Below, piece after piece: positions 56,791 through 64,000 of a DNA stretch of 64,000 nt (positions within the stretch are counted from its first letter, which is position 1; every line of letters starts with the position of its first letter). This DNA is from Brucella pseudogrignonensis. Its GTDB lineage: Bacteria > Pseudomonadota > Alphaproteobacteria > Rhizobiales > Rhizobiaceae. Both the position numbers and the translations under genes were made by a program. Below the pieces are notes generated by a model. That model worked only from the letters and a program-made list of their open reading frames with translations, was not told the origin of the DNA and ran no database searches. The stretch is from positions 1 through 64,000 of the forward strand of contig NZ_NNRM01000017.1 of assembly GCF_002252525.1 (NCBI RefSeq), in the 5' to 3' direction.

Positions 56791-57804
56791 GTGGCATTCG
56801 TCTCCATTCGGGATTTAAAGGTTTCTTTCAGCGGTGTGCAGGTTCTGCACGGTATCAATCTCGACATCGACCGGGGTGAAACTCTGGGTCTGGTTGGGGA
56901 ATCGGGGTGCGGAAAATCCGTAACCTGGCTGGCAGCTCTTGGGCTTTTGCCGGGAAAAACATCGGTTTCCGGTTCAGTGGTTGTTGATGGTCAACAGCTG
57001 ATTGGTGCTCCCCGCCATGCGCAGGAAAGCGTTCGTGGCGGTCGCGTTGCAATGATTTTTCAAGATCCAAGTTCGTCGCTTAATCCGGTCAAGAAAGTTG
57101 GCCCGCAGATTGTGGAATCATTGTCTCTTCATCGCGGATTGAAGGGCAGTGCAGCGCGGCTTGAAGCAGTCAAACTTATGGAGCGGGTCGGCATTCCAGA
57201 TGCTGCACGACGCTTTGATCTTTTCCCGCATGAATTTTCAGGTGGCCAGTGTCAGCGGATCATGATCGCTATCGCATTGGCCGGTGAGCCGGATGTGCTC
57301 ATTGCCGATGAGCCAACCACTGCACTCGATGTCACCATTCAGGCGCAGATACTCGATCTTCTGAATGAAATCAGGCAGGAAACCGGCATGGCAATCGTGT
57401 TCATCAGCCATGACCTTGGCGCGGTGAGTCAGATTTGCGAGCGCGTGTCAGTGATGTATGCGGGCCGGATTGTTGAAAGCGGACAAACTGCAGAACTGTT
57501 CGAGACGCCAAAACATCCATACACACTCGGTCTGTTCGATGCCATTCCAAGGCTCGATGGTGGTCGCGAAAGACTACGAGCCATTCCGGGTACGGTTCCC
57601 GATCCGCGAAACCTGCCACAGGGCTGCGCCTTTGCTCCGCGCTGCCCGCAAGTCAGTGAGCAATGTGAAAAACATATCCCAGATCTCCGTCAATTAAGCC
57701 GACAGAAAGTCGCGTGTTTCAACGCAGAAGACGTGTTGCATACCCACTATACGGATGCGGCAAATATAGCGGGTGCGCTAAAGGCAGAAGGAGCGGCGGC
57801 ATGA
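56791..57804 (+). CDS. ABC transporter ATP-binding protein (OppD/DppD type)
   Basis: A 337-aa ATPase. Walker A GLVGESGCGKSVTW, signature FSGGQCQRIMIAIAL, Walker B VLIADEPTTALD and the H-loop VFISHDLGAVSQIC are intact. The signature has Cys (SGGQCQR) where Arg is usual. The C-terminal extension with GCAFAPRCPQ...C is typical of peptide-transporter ATPases. Start GTG 56791 has AAGGAGA 8 nt upstream. Confidence 0.9.
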   Translation: MAFVSIRDLKVSFSGVQVLHGINLDIDRGETLGLVGESGCGKSVTWLAALGLLPGKTSVSGSVVVDGQQLIGAPRHAQESVRGGRVAMIFQDPSSSLNPVKKVGPQIVESLSLHRGLKGSAARLEAVKLMERVGIPDAARRFDLFPHEFSGGQCQRIMIAIALAGEPDVLIADEPTTALDVTIQAQILDLLNEIRQETGMAIVFISHDLGAVSQICERVSVMYAGRIVESGQTAELFETPKHPYTLGLFDAIPRLDGGRERLRAIPGTVPDPRNLPQGCAFAPRCPQVSEQCEKHIPDLRQLSRQKVACFNAEDVLHTHYTDAANIAGALKAEGAAA

Positions 57805-58775
57805 GTTACCTTCTGGAAGCACGCAATCTGGTCCGGACCTATCAGGCGGGCGGTATCTTCAGAAAAGCTGATCCGGTCAAAGCGGTTGATGGTGTCAGCC
57901 TGACGATCAAGCCCGGCGAAACACTGGGTATCGTAGGGGAATCTGGTTGCGGCAAATCCACCCTTGGCCGCATGTTGCTTGGCATTGATGATGCCAGCGA
58001 AGGACAGGTGTTCTTTGATGGAAAGCCGTTGCCGCCGCGCAATACGCCTGAATGGCGGAAGCTGCGTGCGCAAATGCAGCTGGTCTTTCAGGACCCACTT
58101 GCAGCGCTTGATCGACGGCTGACGATTGCCTCGCAAATCGGCGAGCCTTTGCAGATTCATGGCATGGCCCGAGGCACAGAGCTTAAAGAACGTATCGAAG
58201 AGCTGATGATATCGGTCGGTCTCCGCCGCGATCAGCGAGATCGCTATCCGCATGAATTGTCGGGTGGCCAGCGCCAGCGTGTCATCATCGCGCGGGCACT
58301 GGCAACAAGTCCACGACTGCTGGTCTGCGATGAACCGGTTTCGGCACTTGATGTTTCCATTCAGGCGCAGGTCGTCAATCTGCTGCGTGATTTGCAGGAA
58401 CGCCACGGCGTTGCCATGGTTTTCATCAGCCATGATCTCAAGGTGGTGCGCAATATATGCGACCGCGTGGCGGTGATGTATCTCGGCAAGATCGTCGAGG
58501 AAGCAAGCTCCGGCGTCATTTTTGAAACACCACAGCATCCCTATACAAAAGCGCTCGTTTCCTCCGTGCCTGTTCCCGGCAAACGGCTTGAACACCGCAT
58601 GATCCTGAAGGGCGAACCACCCAATCCGGCCAATCGACCGGATGGTTGTGTGTTCCATCCCCGTTGTCCGATGGCTGGGTTTCAGTGTCCGACCACAATG
58701 CCTGATCTTGAAGTTTCCGGTTACGACCGCAGGACGGCCTGTCACTTTGTCGAGCCGGTTAAAACTGCGGCGTGA
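57801..58775 (+). CDS. ABC transporter ATP-binding protein (OppF/DppF type)
   Basis: A 324-aa second ATPase. Walker A GIVGESGCGKSTLGRMLLG, signature LSGGQRQRVIIARAL, Walker B LLVCDEPVSALD and H-loop FISHDLKVVRNIC are present, with the GCVFHPRCP extension. It overlaps the first ATPase by ATGA (57801-57804). The two form an OppDF-like heterodimer. Confidence 0.92.
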   Translation: MSYLLEARNLVRTYQAGGIFRKADPVKAVDGVSLTIKPGETLGIVGESGCGKSTLGRMLLGIDDASEGQVFFDGKPLPPRNTPEWRKLRAQMQLVFQDPLAALDRRLTIASQIGEPLQIHGMARGTELKERIEELMISVGLRRDQRDRYPHELSGGQRQRVIIARALATSPRLLVCDEPVSALDVSIQAQVVNLLRDLQERHGVAMVFISHDLKVVRNICDRVAVMYLGKIVEEASSGVIFETPQHPYTKALVSSVPVPGKRLEHRMILKGEPPNPANRPDGCVFHPRCPMAGFQCPTTMPDLEVSGYDRRTACHFVEPVKTAA

Positions 58776-58782
58776 GGCTTGA

Positions 58783-59709
58783 ATGTTTTCTTATATAGCG
58801 TCCCGCTTTTTTCGTGCAGTGGTCACAGTGTTTCTGGTTATGACCTTCGCTTTCGTTGTTCTGCGCATGTCTGGCGACCCCGCGCAGATCATGCTTGGCC
58901 CCGATGCACCGCAGGAATCCATCAATGCTTTTCGCAAGGCATGGGGGCTGGATGACCCACTATGGATTCAATATCTCTCTTATCTCAAAGGGATACTGAG
59001 TTTTGATTTCGGCGTATCCATGCGCGACAAGGCATCGGCGATGGATCTGGTTTTGCAGCGCGTTCCTGCTACCCTTCAAATCACGATACCAGCACTGATC
59101 ATCAAGCTCTGCCTTGGTATTCCAGCAGGCGTCTATGCCGCGTTGCATCGCCAGGGTTTTGCGGATCGTGGTGTTATCACGCTTTCCATTCTTGGTTTCA
59201 CGGTGCCGTCGTTTGTTCTCGGTCTCGTGCTGGTTCTGATCTTCTCGATCCAGCTGGGTGTGTTGCCATCAGGTGGCAGCGATACGTGGATACACGGCAT
59301 CCTGCCAACGCTCACCATCGCGATTGGCGGCACGGCAATTCTCGCCCGGTTCTCGCGTTCAGCGATGATCGAGGTTCTGGGCCGACCCTATATCCGCACA
59401 GCTTCGGCCAAGGGTGTAAGCTGGCATGATGTGGTGTGGAAACACGCCTTGCCCAACGCCTCTGTGCCCATTGTCACCATCGTGGGCTTCATGGTCGGCT
59501 CGCTGATTGCCGGTGCGGTTGTCGTGGAGACCATCTTTTCATGGCCGGGTGTTGGGCGCTTGCTCGTCGTCTCGGTCGCCAATCGTGACCTCGCAGTTGT
59601 GCAATGTCTTCTTCTGATGATCGCAAGCTGCATGGTTGTCTCCAATCTCATTGTCGATGTTCTCTACGGTGTTCTTGATCCGCGCCTGAGATCAAAGGCT
59701 GCGCATTAA
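58783..59709 (+). CDS. ABC transporter permease (DppB type)
   Basis: A 308-aa inner-membrane protein with about six helices. The coupling-helix EAA motif is EVLGRPYIRTASAKGVSW and the first helix is AVVTVFLVMTFAFVVLRM. Gene order SBP, two ATPases, then permeases is unlike the usual SBP-permease-permease-ATPase order of dpp. Confidence 0.9.
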   Translation: MFSYIASRFFRAVVTVFLVMTFAFVVLRMSGDPAQIMLGPDAPQESINAFRKAWGLDDPLWIQYLSYLKGILSFDFGVSMRDKASAMDLVLQRVPATLQITIPALIIKLCLGIPAGVYAALHRQGFADRGVITLSILGFTVPSFVLGLVLVLIFSIQLGVLPSGGSDTWIHGILPTLTIAIGGTAILARFSRSAMIEVLGRPYIRTASAKGVSWHDVVWKHALPNASVPIVTIVGFMVGSLIAGAVVVETIFSWPGVGRLLVVSVANRDLAVVQCLLLMIASCMVVSNLIVDVLYGVLDPRLRSKAAH

Positions 59710-59721
59710 GGGAGGTTGAGG

Positions 59722-60597
59722 ATGACCGACACAGCTCTTCACAGCACGACCGCAATCCGGGCGCCGGGGCTTGTTACCCGTCTGCGCAAGTCCGTACCGG
59801 CAAGCGTTGCATTCGCGATCTTCTGGCTCGCTCTGATGCTTTTTGTGGTGATTTTTGCCGATCTTCTCCGGCCCTATCCGATCACCAAAATGGATCTGAT
59901 GGCGCGCCTTGTTCCACTTGGTACACCCGGTCATTGGCTGGGCACGGACGAGCTTGGTCGCGATGTCTACTCACGTCTTTTGCAGTCGATCCGGGTTTCC
60001 CTAATCATCGCATTTGGTGCCACGATTCTCTCAGCATTTTTTGGAACGCTGCTCGGCTTTCTGGCTGCACGCTTCCGCGGTTGGGTTGAGCAGGTGGTGC
60101 TGATGCTGGCCGATTTTCAGGCAGCACTTCCGTTCATGGTGCTGGCACTTGCCGTGCTGGCCTTCTTCGGCAACTCGATGACACTGCTTATCTGTCTCAT
60201 GGGGTTTTATGGCTGGGAGCGCTATGCGCGCATCGCGCGTGGTCTTGCGATTTCCGCCGGTGCGCAGGGTTATGCGAGTGCTGTTGTACAACTGGGGGCT
60301 ACGCCTTTTCGCGTCTATTTTCACCATATCCTGCCCAATGTCGCCTCCACACTGATCGTGTCGATGACACTGACGTTCCCGGAAATCATTCTGATGGAAT
60401 CGGGCCTCTCATTTCTCGGCCTTGGCGTGCAGCCACCCGAAAGCTCACTCGGAAACATGGTTGGCTTTGCGCGTGAATATCTAACGCAGGCACCCTGGAT
60501 CATGCTGGCACCTGCGATGGTCATCGTGCTGACCACCCTTTCAATCTCCCTGCTCGGGGACTGGCTGCGCGACAAGCTGGACCCAACCGTTCAATAG
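59722..60597 (+). CDS. ABC transporter permease (DppC type)
   Basis: A 291-aa permease with about six helices. The EAA motif is ARGLAISAGAQGYASAVVQL with GATPFRVYFHHILPNV. GGGAGG lies 6 nt before the ATG at 59722. It pairs with the preceding permease. Confidence 0.9.
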   Translation: MTDTALHSTTAIRAPGLVTRLRKSVPASVAFAIFWLALMLFVVIFADLLRPYPITKMDLMARLVPLGTPGHWLGTDELGRDVYSRLLQSIRVSLIIAFGATILSAFFGTLLGFLAARFRGWVEQVVLMLADFQAALPFMVLALAVLAFFGNSMTLLICLMGFYGWERYARIARGLAISAGAQGYASAVVQLGATPFRVYFHHILPNVASTLIVSMTLTFPEIILMESGLSFLGLGVQPPESSLGNMVGFAREYLTQAPWIMLAPAMVIVLTTLSISLLGDWLRDKLDPTVQ

Positions 60598-60607
60598 GAA
60601 TATCGCA

Positions 60608-61375
60608 ATGAAAAAGATCATGGCACATCGCGGCGCACGCAATCTATGGGCTGAAAACTCGCTGACAGGTTTCAGAAATGTGCAGAAACTCGACGTCGAT
60701 AGCGTCGAGTTCGACCTTCACCTGACAAATGCCGGTCAGATTCTGGTAATCCATGACAGCACGCTTGAACGCACGACCGATGCGCAGGGCCATGTCCGCG
60801 AACTGGATGATGAGACCCGTCGGGCCGTTCATCTGAAAGATGAACAGGGCGTCGTCACCGACGATCATATCCCGACTTTTGAAGAAGTGCTGGATGTGCT
60901 CGCAGCCAAGCCTCAACTCGATCTCTATGTTGAGCTGAAGTCTGGCCCAGACGGCAAGCCATATGAAGGACTGGTTGAGAAGGCTGTCGAAATCATCAAG
61001 GCACGCGGCATCGAAGAACGTGTCGTTCTGCACTCTTTCGACCGCAGTGTCGTTGAACGCTGTGCGAACGTTGCTCCACAGATCAGACGTTTGATGTCAC
61101 TCAACGCTGAATGGGTCGAGCGCAATGGTGGACTGGAGCATTTCTTCACCAGTGTTGAACCTCTGGTCGATTATGTCGGCGTTCATTACGCGCTGTTTGA
61201 AGCCGAATTTGAGCGCATCACCTCGCTTTTTCCCAAGGAACGCCTTGGCGTCTGGACACTGAATGATCGCGTGCTGATTGATCGCTGGATGCAGCGAGAC
61301 GTCGCTTACATCACGTCTGACAGTCCTGATCTGGTTGTCGCATCGCGACATGCCCTTGCTGAACAACCCGCCTGA
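60608..61375 (+). CDS. Glycerophosphodiester phosphodiesterase (GDPD/UgpQ-like)
   Basis: A 255-aa cytosolic TIM-barrel enzyme. The catalytic HRGARNLWAENSLTGF (His, Arg, Glu), EFDLHLTNAGQILVIHDSTLERT (Glu, Asp, His) and the later LYVELKSG form the GDPD active site. There is no signal peptide, so it acts on imported diesters. Its place in a peptide/opine ABC operon resembles accF, the agrocinopine phosphodiesterase. A plain glycerophosphodiester substrate is also possible. Confidence 0.9.
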   Translation: MKKIMAHRGARNLWAENSLTGFRNVQKLDVDSVEFDLHLTNAGQILVIHDSTLERTTDAQGHVRELDDETRRAVHLKDEQGVVTDDHIPTFEEVLDVLAAKPQLDLYVELKSGPDGKPYEGLVEKAVEIIKARGIEERVVLHSFDRSVVERCANVAPQIRRLMSLNAEWVERNGGLEHFFTSVEPLVDYVGVHYALFEAEFERITSLFPKERLGVWTLNDRVLIDRWMQRDVAYITSDSPDLVVASRHALAEQPA

Positions 61376-61422
61376 AGATCTCAATTCCCCAAATCCATCC
61401 AGCCAAACGCAGGAAAAATCCC

Positions 61423-62241
61423 ATGTCTGATCTGCCGCTGCTCGGCGCAGCCGTGCCTTTGTCCTATCTCGAAAATCATCTCGATTTTATCGTTTCTGAA
61501 AACCGCGATCTGGAAATCCAGGATTTCTTTGATGTCAGCCTGTTGAAGGGTGATTGGAAAACCCCTGCAAACCGCATCAAAACGCTTCTGGATGGCTATC
61601 AGGGACGCCTTGGCATCCATGGTCCGTTCTGGGGACTTAACATGTCGAATGCGGATGAAGACATTCGCAAGATTGTTCGCGAGCGCTACCTGCAGGGTCT
61701 GGAAGTCTGTGAATATATTGGCGCGACGCAGATGGTCGTACACAGCCCTTATAATTTCTGGTTCAACAATAATCGCGACAATGTGGCGGGCAGCGCTGAG
61801 GACATTGTTGACTATGCCCATGGCACACTTGCTTCAGTTGTAAAACGCGCAGAAGAAATTGGCTGTACGCTTGTGATCGAAAATATCGAAGATATCGATC
61901 CAGACCTGCGCCGTATTCTGGCCGATAGTTTTCAGTCGAAGTCTGTAGCCGTTTCCGTTGATACGGGACACGCGCATTTTGCCTATGGCTCCATGGGCGC
62001 GCATCCGGTTGATTATTTCATCAGCCGCGCGGGAAATCGTCTTGAGCACGTTCATCTTCAGGACGCTGACGGCCATGCAGATCGCCATTGGGCAATCGGC
62101 GAAGGCACGATCCGCTGGCACGCTGTTTTTGCAGCTTTGTCGAAGCTGGAAAGCAATCCACGCCTTATTCTCGAATTGCGCGATAAGAACAAAATCCAGC
62201 AATCCGTTCAATATTTGTTAGCGGCAGGTTTGGCTCGCTAA
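61423..62241 (+). CDS. Sugar-phosphate isomerase/epimerase-like TIM-barrel protein
   Basis: A 272-aa AP-endonuclease-2/xylose-isomerase-like barrel. Putative metal ligands are in HGPFWGLN, VHSPYNFW, LVIENIEDIDP (Glu), SVDTGHAHF (Asp, His), EHVHLQDADGHADRHW (His, Asp, His) and ILELRDK (Glu). It is predicted to act on the sugar product released by the phosphodiesterase, which is inference. It is the last gene of the transport operon. Confidence 0.8.
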   Translation: MSDLPLLGAAVPLSYLENHLDFIVSENRDLEIQDFFDVSLLKGDWKTPANRIKTLLDGYQGRLGIHGPFWGLNMSNADEDIRKIVRERYLQGLEVCEYIGATQMVVHSPYNFWFNNNRDNVAGSAEDIVDYAHGTLASVVKRAEEIGCTLVIENIEDIDPDLRRILADSFQSKSVAVSVDTGHAHFAYGSMGAHPVDYFISRAGNRLEHVHLQDADGHADRHWAIGEGTIRWHAVFAALSKLESNPRLILELRDKNKIQQSVQYLLAAGLAR

Positions 62242-62265
62242 CCGCAACGATTCTGTCTTCTTTTG

Positions 62266-62313
62266 GCTGCCATGAATGGCAAATGCTTTGCCGCTCATGG
62301 CAGCTATTTTTTT
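62266..62313 (+). terminator. Terminator of the ABC transport operon
   Basis: GCTGCCATGA (62266-62275) pairs with TCATGGCAGC (62295-62304) around a loop with an inner hairpin, followed by TATTTTTTTATCC. Confidence 0.85.
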
Positions 62314-62431
62314 ATCCTGTCTGTTTTACGCGCCTCTTCAGTGGTTCGCCTATTTTCGATTTCCTGAAGAAAACATAATTAATTCAATGAGTAATGAACT
62401 TTGTAATCAACTATAGGACCTCGTAAATCGC

Positions 62432-62463
62432 ATATCTGATGTCTGATACATCAGATATTGACA
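62432..62463 (+). promoter_or_regulatory. Inverted-repeat operator overlapping a -35 box before the GntR gene
   Basis: ATATCTGATG (62432-62441) and CATCAGATAT (62449-62458) form a perfect 10-bp inverted repeat with a 7-nt spacer. A consensus TTGACA (62458-62463) starts at its right end, with a weak -10 (CAAGAT, 62481) 17 bp on. The site is 63 bp before the regulator gene, consistent with autoregulation. Confidence 0.75.
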
Positions 62464-62521
62464 TATTTAATCAGCTGCTCCAAGATCGTGTAGTAATTTC
62501 GGATGACAAGCAGGTGCGCCC

Positions 62522-63187
62522 TTGCGTGACAGTGTTTCCCAATTTTCACCGATCAAGGTGAAGAGCCTTAGAGATCATGTGCATGACGATCTGCGGGAGG
62601 CGATCATTTCGGGTCGGCTGAAGTCCGGCGACAGATTGAATGAGCGACAGTTGGCTGCTGATCTGGGTATCAGCACCAGTCCTTTGAAAGAAGCGCTTCG
62701 CCAGTTGGAGGGTGAGGGGCTGGTACGCACGGAAGCGCGACGCGGTACGTTTGTTTCGTTCAATGCGCGACAGGCCGAAGAGATGACGCTGGCGCGTGCA
62801 GCGCTTGAAAGCATTATCGCGCGTCAGGCTGCAAAACACGGCGATGAAGAAGCTTTTGCCTTTCTTCGCGCAGTCATTGAGGAAATGCGGGCCGCTGTTG
62901 AATCCGGTGATGTGGATGCGCTGATCGAGCTCAATGAGAAATTTCATGATGCCATTCACGAGGCATCGGGATGCGAATATCTGCGACGGCTGCAAAATGC
63001 GCAGCGGATGTATGATCATGCGGCACGGGTAACGGTGCTGTCTCGCGAAGATGTGCGTCGACAATCATTTGGCGAACACGAAGCGATCATGCAGGCCATT
63101 ACGGCCAGAAACGGGGATTTAGCCGAGCGATTGATGCGGGAGCACATCGTGAAAGCGGGGGATACACATATCGAACTGGTCTTCTGA
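62522..63187 (+). CDS. GntR-family transcriptional regulator (FCD subfamily)
   Basis: A 221-aa repressor. The N-terminal winged helix (HDDLREAIISGRLKSGDRLN, ERQLAADLGISTSPLKEALR, LEGEGLVRTEARRGTFV) is followed by an all-helical FCD effector domain with EKFHDAIHEASG carrying metal-binding Asp/His. The start is a TTG at 62522 with CAGG upstream. It likely controls itself and the DapA-family gene that follows; a role over the ABC operon is inference. Confidence 0.9.
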   Translation: MRDSVSQFSPIKVKSLRDHVHDDLREAIISGRLKSGDRLNERQLAADLGISTSPLKEALRQLEGEGLVRTEARRGTFVSFNARQAEEMTLARAALESIIARQAAKHGDEEAFAFLRAVIEEMRAAVESGDVDALIELNEKFHDAIHEASGCEYLRRLQNAQRMYDHAARVTVLSREDVRRQSFGEHEAIMQAITARNGDLAERLMREHIVKAGDTHIELVF

Positions 63188-63207
63188 CCAGTACCTGGGA
63201 GGGTAAT

Positions 63208-64000
63208 ATGAATTTAGCGGAATACCGCGGGGTGCTGAGAGGCATCTCGGGCGTGCATGCGACTGCCTATAACACAGATGGCGAGATTGATGCCGCACTA
63301 ACCACCGAAATTGTTGCACGTATCGCAAAAGCTGGCGTGCATAACATCGTGACCGGCGGCAATACCGGTGAGTTCTACAGCATGACTGTGGATGAAGTGA
63401 TCCGCCTGCAGGCAATCGCCGTCAAAGCGGCTGATGGCAAAGCTGCGGTAACAGCCGCAGCCGGACGTTCGGTCCGCGATGCAATCAAGGTCTCAAAAGC
63501 CGCACAGGCTGAGGGTGCGAATGGCGTGATGATCCATCATCCGCTTGATCCCTTCGCTGCCCCTCATGCACAGGTCGATTACTTTATCGAGATTGCAGAA
63601 GCTACCGACCTTCCGATCGTTGCCTATATCCGCTCCGATCTGATCCCGTTGGACGAGATGGTCCGGCTTGCAACCCATCCGAAGGTTGCCGGTGTGAAAT
63701 TCGCATCGCAGAACACGATGTTGTTCTTTGAATGCTGCCGCGCAACCAAGGGAACCGATGCGACCTGGATTTGCGGTCTCGCCGAAAGCTGGGCACTGCC
63801 GTTTTACGCATTAGGCGGGCGGGGTTTCACATCCGGTCTCGTTAATGTGGCTCCTGACCGCTCGCTGGCTGTCTGGAACGCGCTGGAAGCTGGTGATTAC
63901 GCCCGGGCTCGTGCCGTTGTTGAAAGCATCGCCGATTTTGAAACCATGCGGACCAAATACCGCAATGGTGCAAACGTCACAGTGGTCAAGGAAGCACTGC
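63208..64000 (+). CDS. DapA-family (dihydrodipicolinate synthase-like) aldolase/lyase, 3' end cut
   Basis: The frame starts ATG 63208 (GGGAGGG upstream) and stays open to the window edge, at least 264 residues. The DHDPS/NAL barrel is visible: VHATAYNTDGEID, TGGNTGEFYSMTVDE, AGRSVRDAIKVSKAAQ, PIVAYIRSD (Tyr) and GVKFAS with the Schiff-base Lys. The family includes pyruvate-dependent aldolases and dehydratases (for example 5-keto-4-deoxyglucarate dehydratase). It is 20 bp after the GntR gene. The exact substrate is not readable. Confidence 0.88.
   Translation, partial: MNLAEYRGVLRGISGVHATAYNTDGEIDAALTTEIVARIAKAGVHNIVTGGNTGEFYSMTVDEVIRLQAIAVKAADGKAAVTAAAGRSVRDAIKVSKAAQAEGANGVMIHHPLDPFAAPHAQVDYFIEIAEATDLPIVAYIRSDLIPLDEMVRLATHPKVAGVKFASQNTMLFFECCRATKGTDATWICGLAESWALPFYALGGRGFTSGLVNVAPDRSLAVWNALEAGDYARARAVVESIADFETMRTKYRNGANVTVVKEAL

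Noticed and set aside
1-64000. tRNA, rRNA, CRISPR arrays, insertion sequences
   Set aside because: I searched by eye for cloverleaf ends, rRNA cores, regular spacer-repeat runs and transposase motifs and found none; a tool search could still detect short RNAs.

Overview
The window is about 64 kb of a Brucellaceae chromosome (order Hyphomicrobiales), most probably an Ochrobactrum-type Brucella or a close relative. The evidence is the BvrR/BvrS (ChvI/ChvG) two-component pair next to pckA and a short HPr kinase, the alphaproteobacterial AddAB, a DivL pseudokinase, and the hemE-ppsR-maf-aroE-coaE-dnaQ-secB gene order. Assignment below family level is inference. No rRNA, tRNA, CRISPR array, prophage or insertion sequence was recognised.

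Origin and centromere (1-17 kb). parB, parA, rsmG, mnmG and mnmE, then rho, hemJ and hemE, are transcribed leftward. ppsR, maf, aroE, coaE and dnaQ are transcribed rightward. The switch point is a 451-bp hemE-ppsR gap with AT-rich stretches, four DnaA-box-like 9-mers and five GANTC sites in 39 bp, so this is the probable chromosome I oriC. Three parS or near-parS sites lie 7-9 kb to the left, and two weaker ones are inside hemJ and hisH.

Housekeeping region (16-34 kb). It holds secB, fxsA, a Tim44-like adaptor, mltA, smr, an XRE regulator, an acyltransferase, a DUF1402 protein, the hslV-UPF0314-hslU operon, the hisB-DUF2628-hisHAF-hisE-coaA cluster, phzF, a BON-LysM protein, poxB, an alpha/beta hydrolase and arfB.

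Envelope and carbon regulation (35-43 kb). pckA is divergent from bvrR-bvrS, which is followed by hprK, an EIIA-Man protein, HPr and ahcY. This is the conserved locus linking envelope sensing to the regulatory phosphotransferase system. The cell-cycle and repair operon follows (43-55 kb): divL, a tsaE-amgK fusion, murU, addB, addA and trxA.

Accessory region (55-64 kb). A Tat-exported solute-binding protein, two ATPases and two permeases of the dipeptide/opine ABC type are followed by a glycerophosphodiester phosphodiesterase and a sugar-phosphate isomerase/epimerase-like protein. The layout resembles the agrocinopine (acc) uptake and degradation operon, so it may import and cleave a sugar phosphodiester. 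A GntR/FCD regulator with a perfect inverted-repeat operator and a DapA-family lyase cut by the window edge follow.

Small intergenic hairpin repeats recur. Three sequence subfamilies keep the same GAA-loop hairpin through compensatory base changes at the apex and base of the stem.
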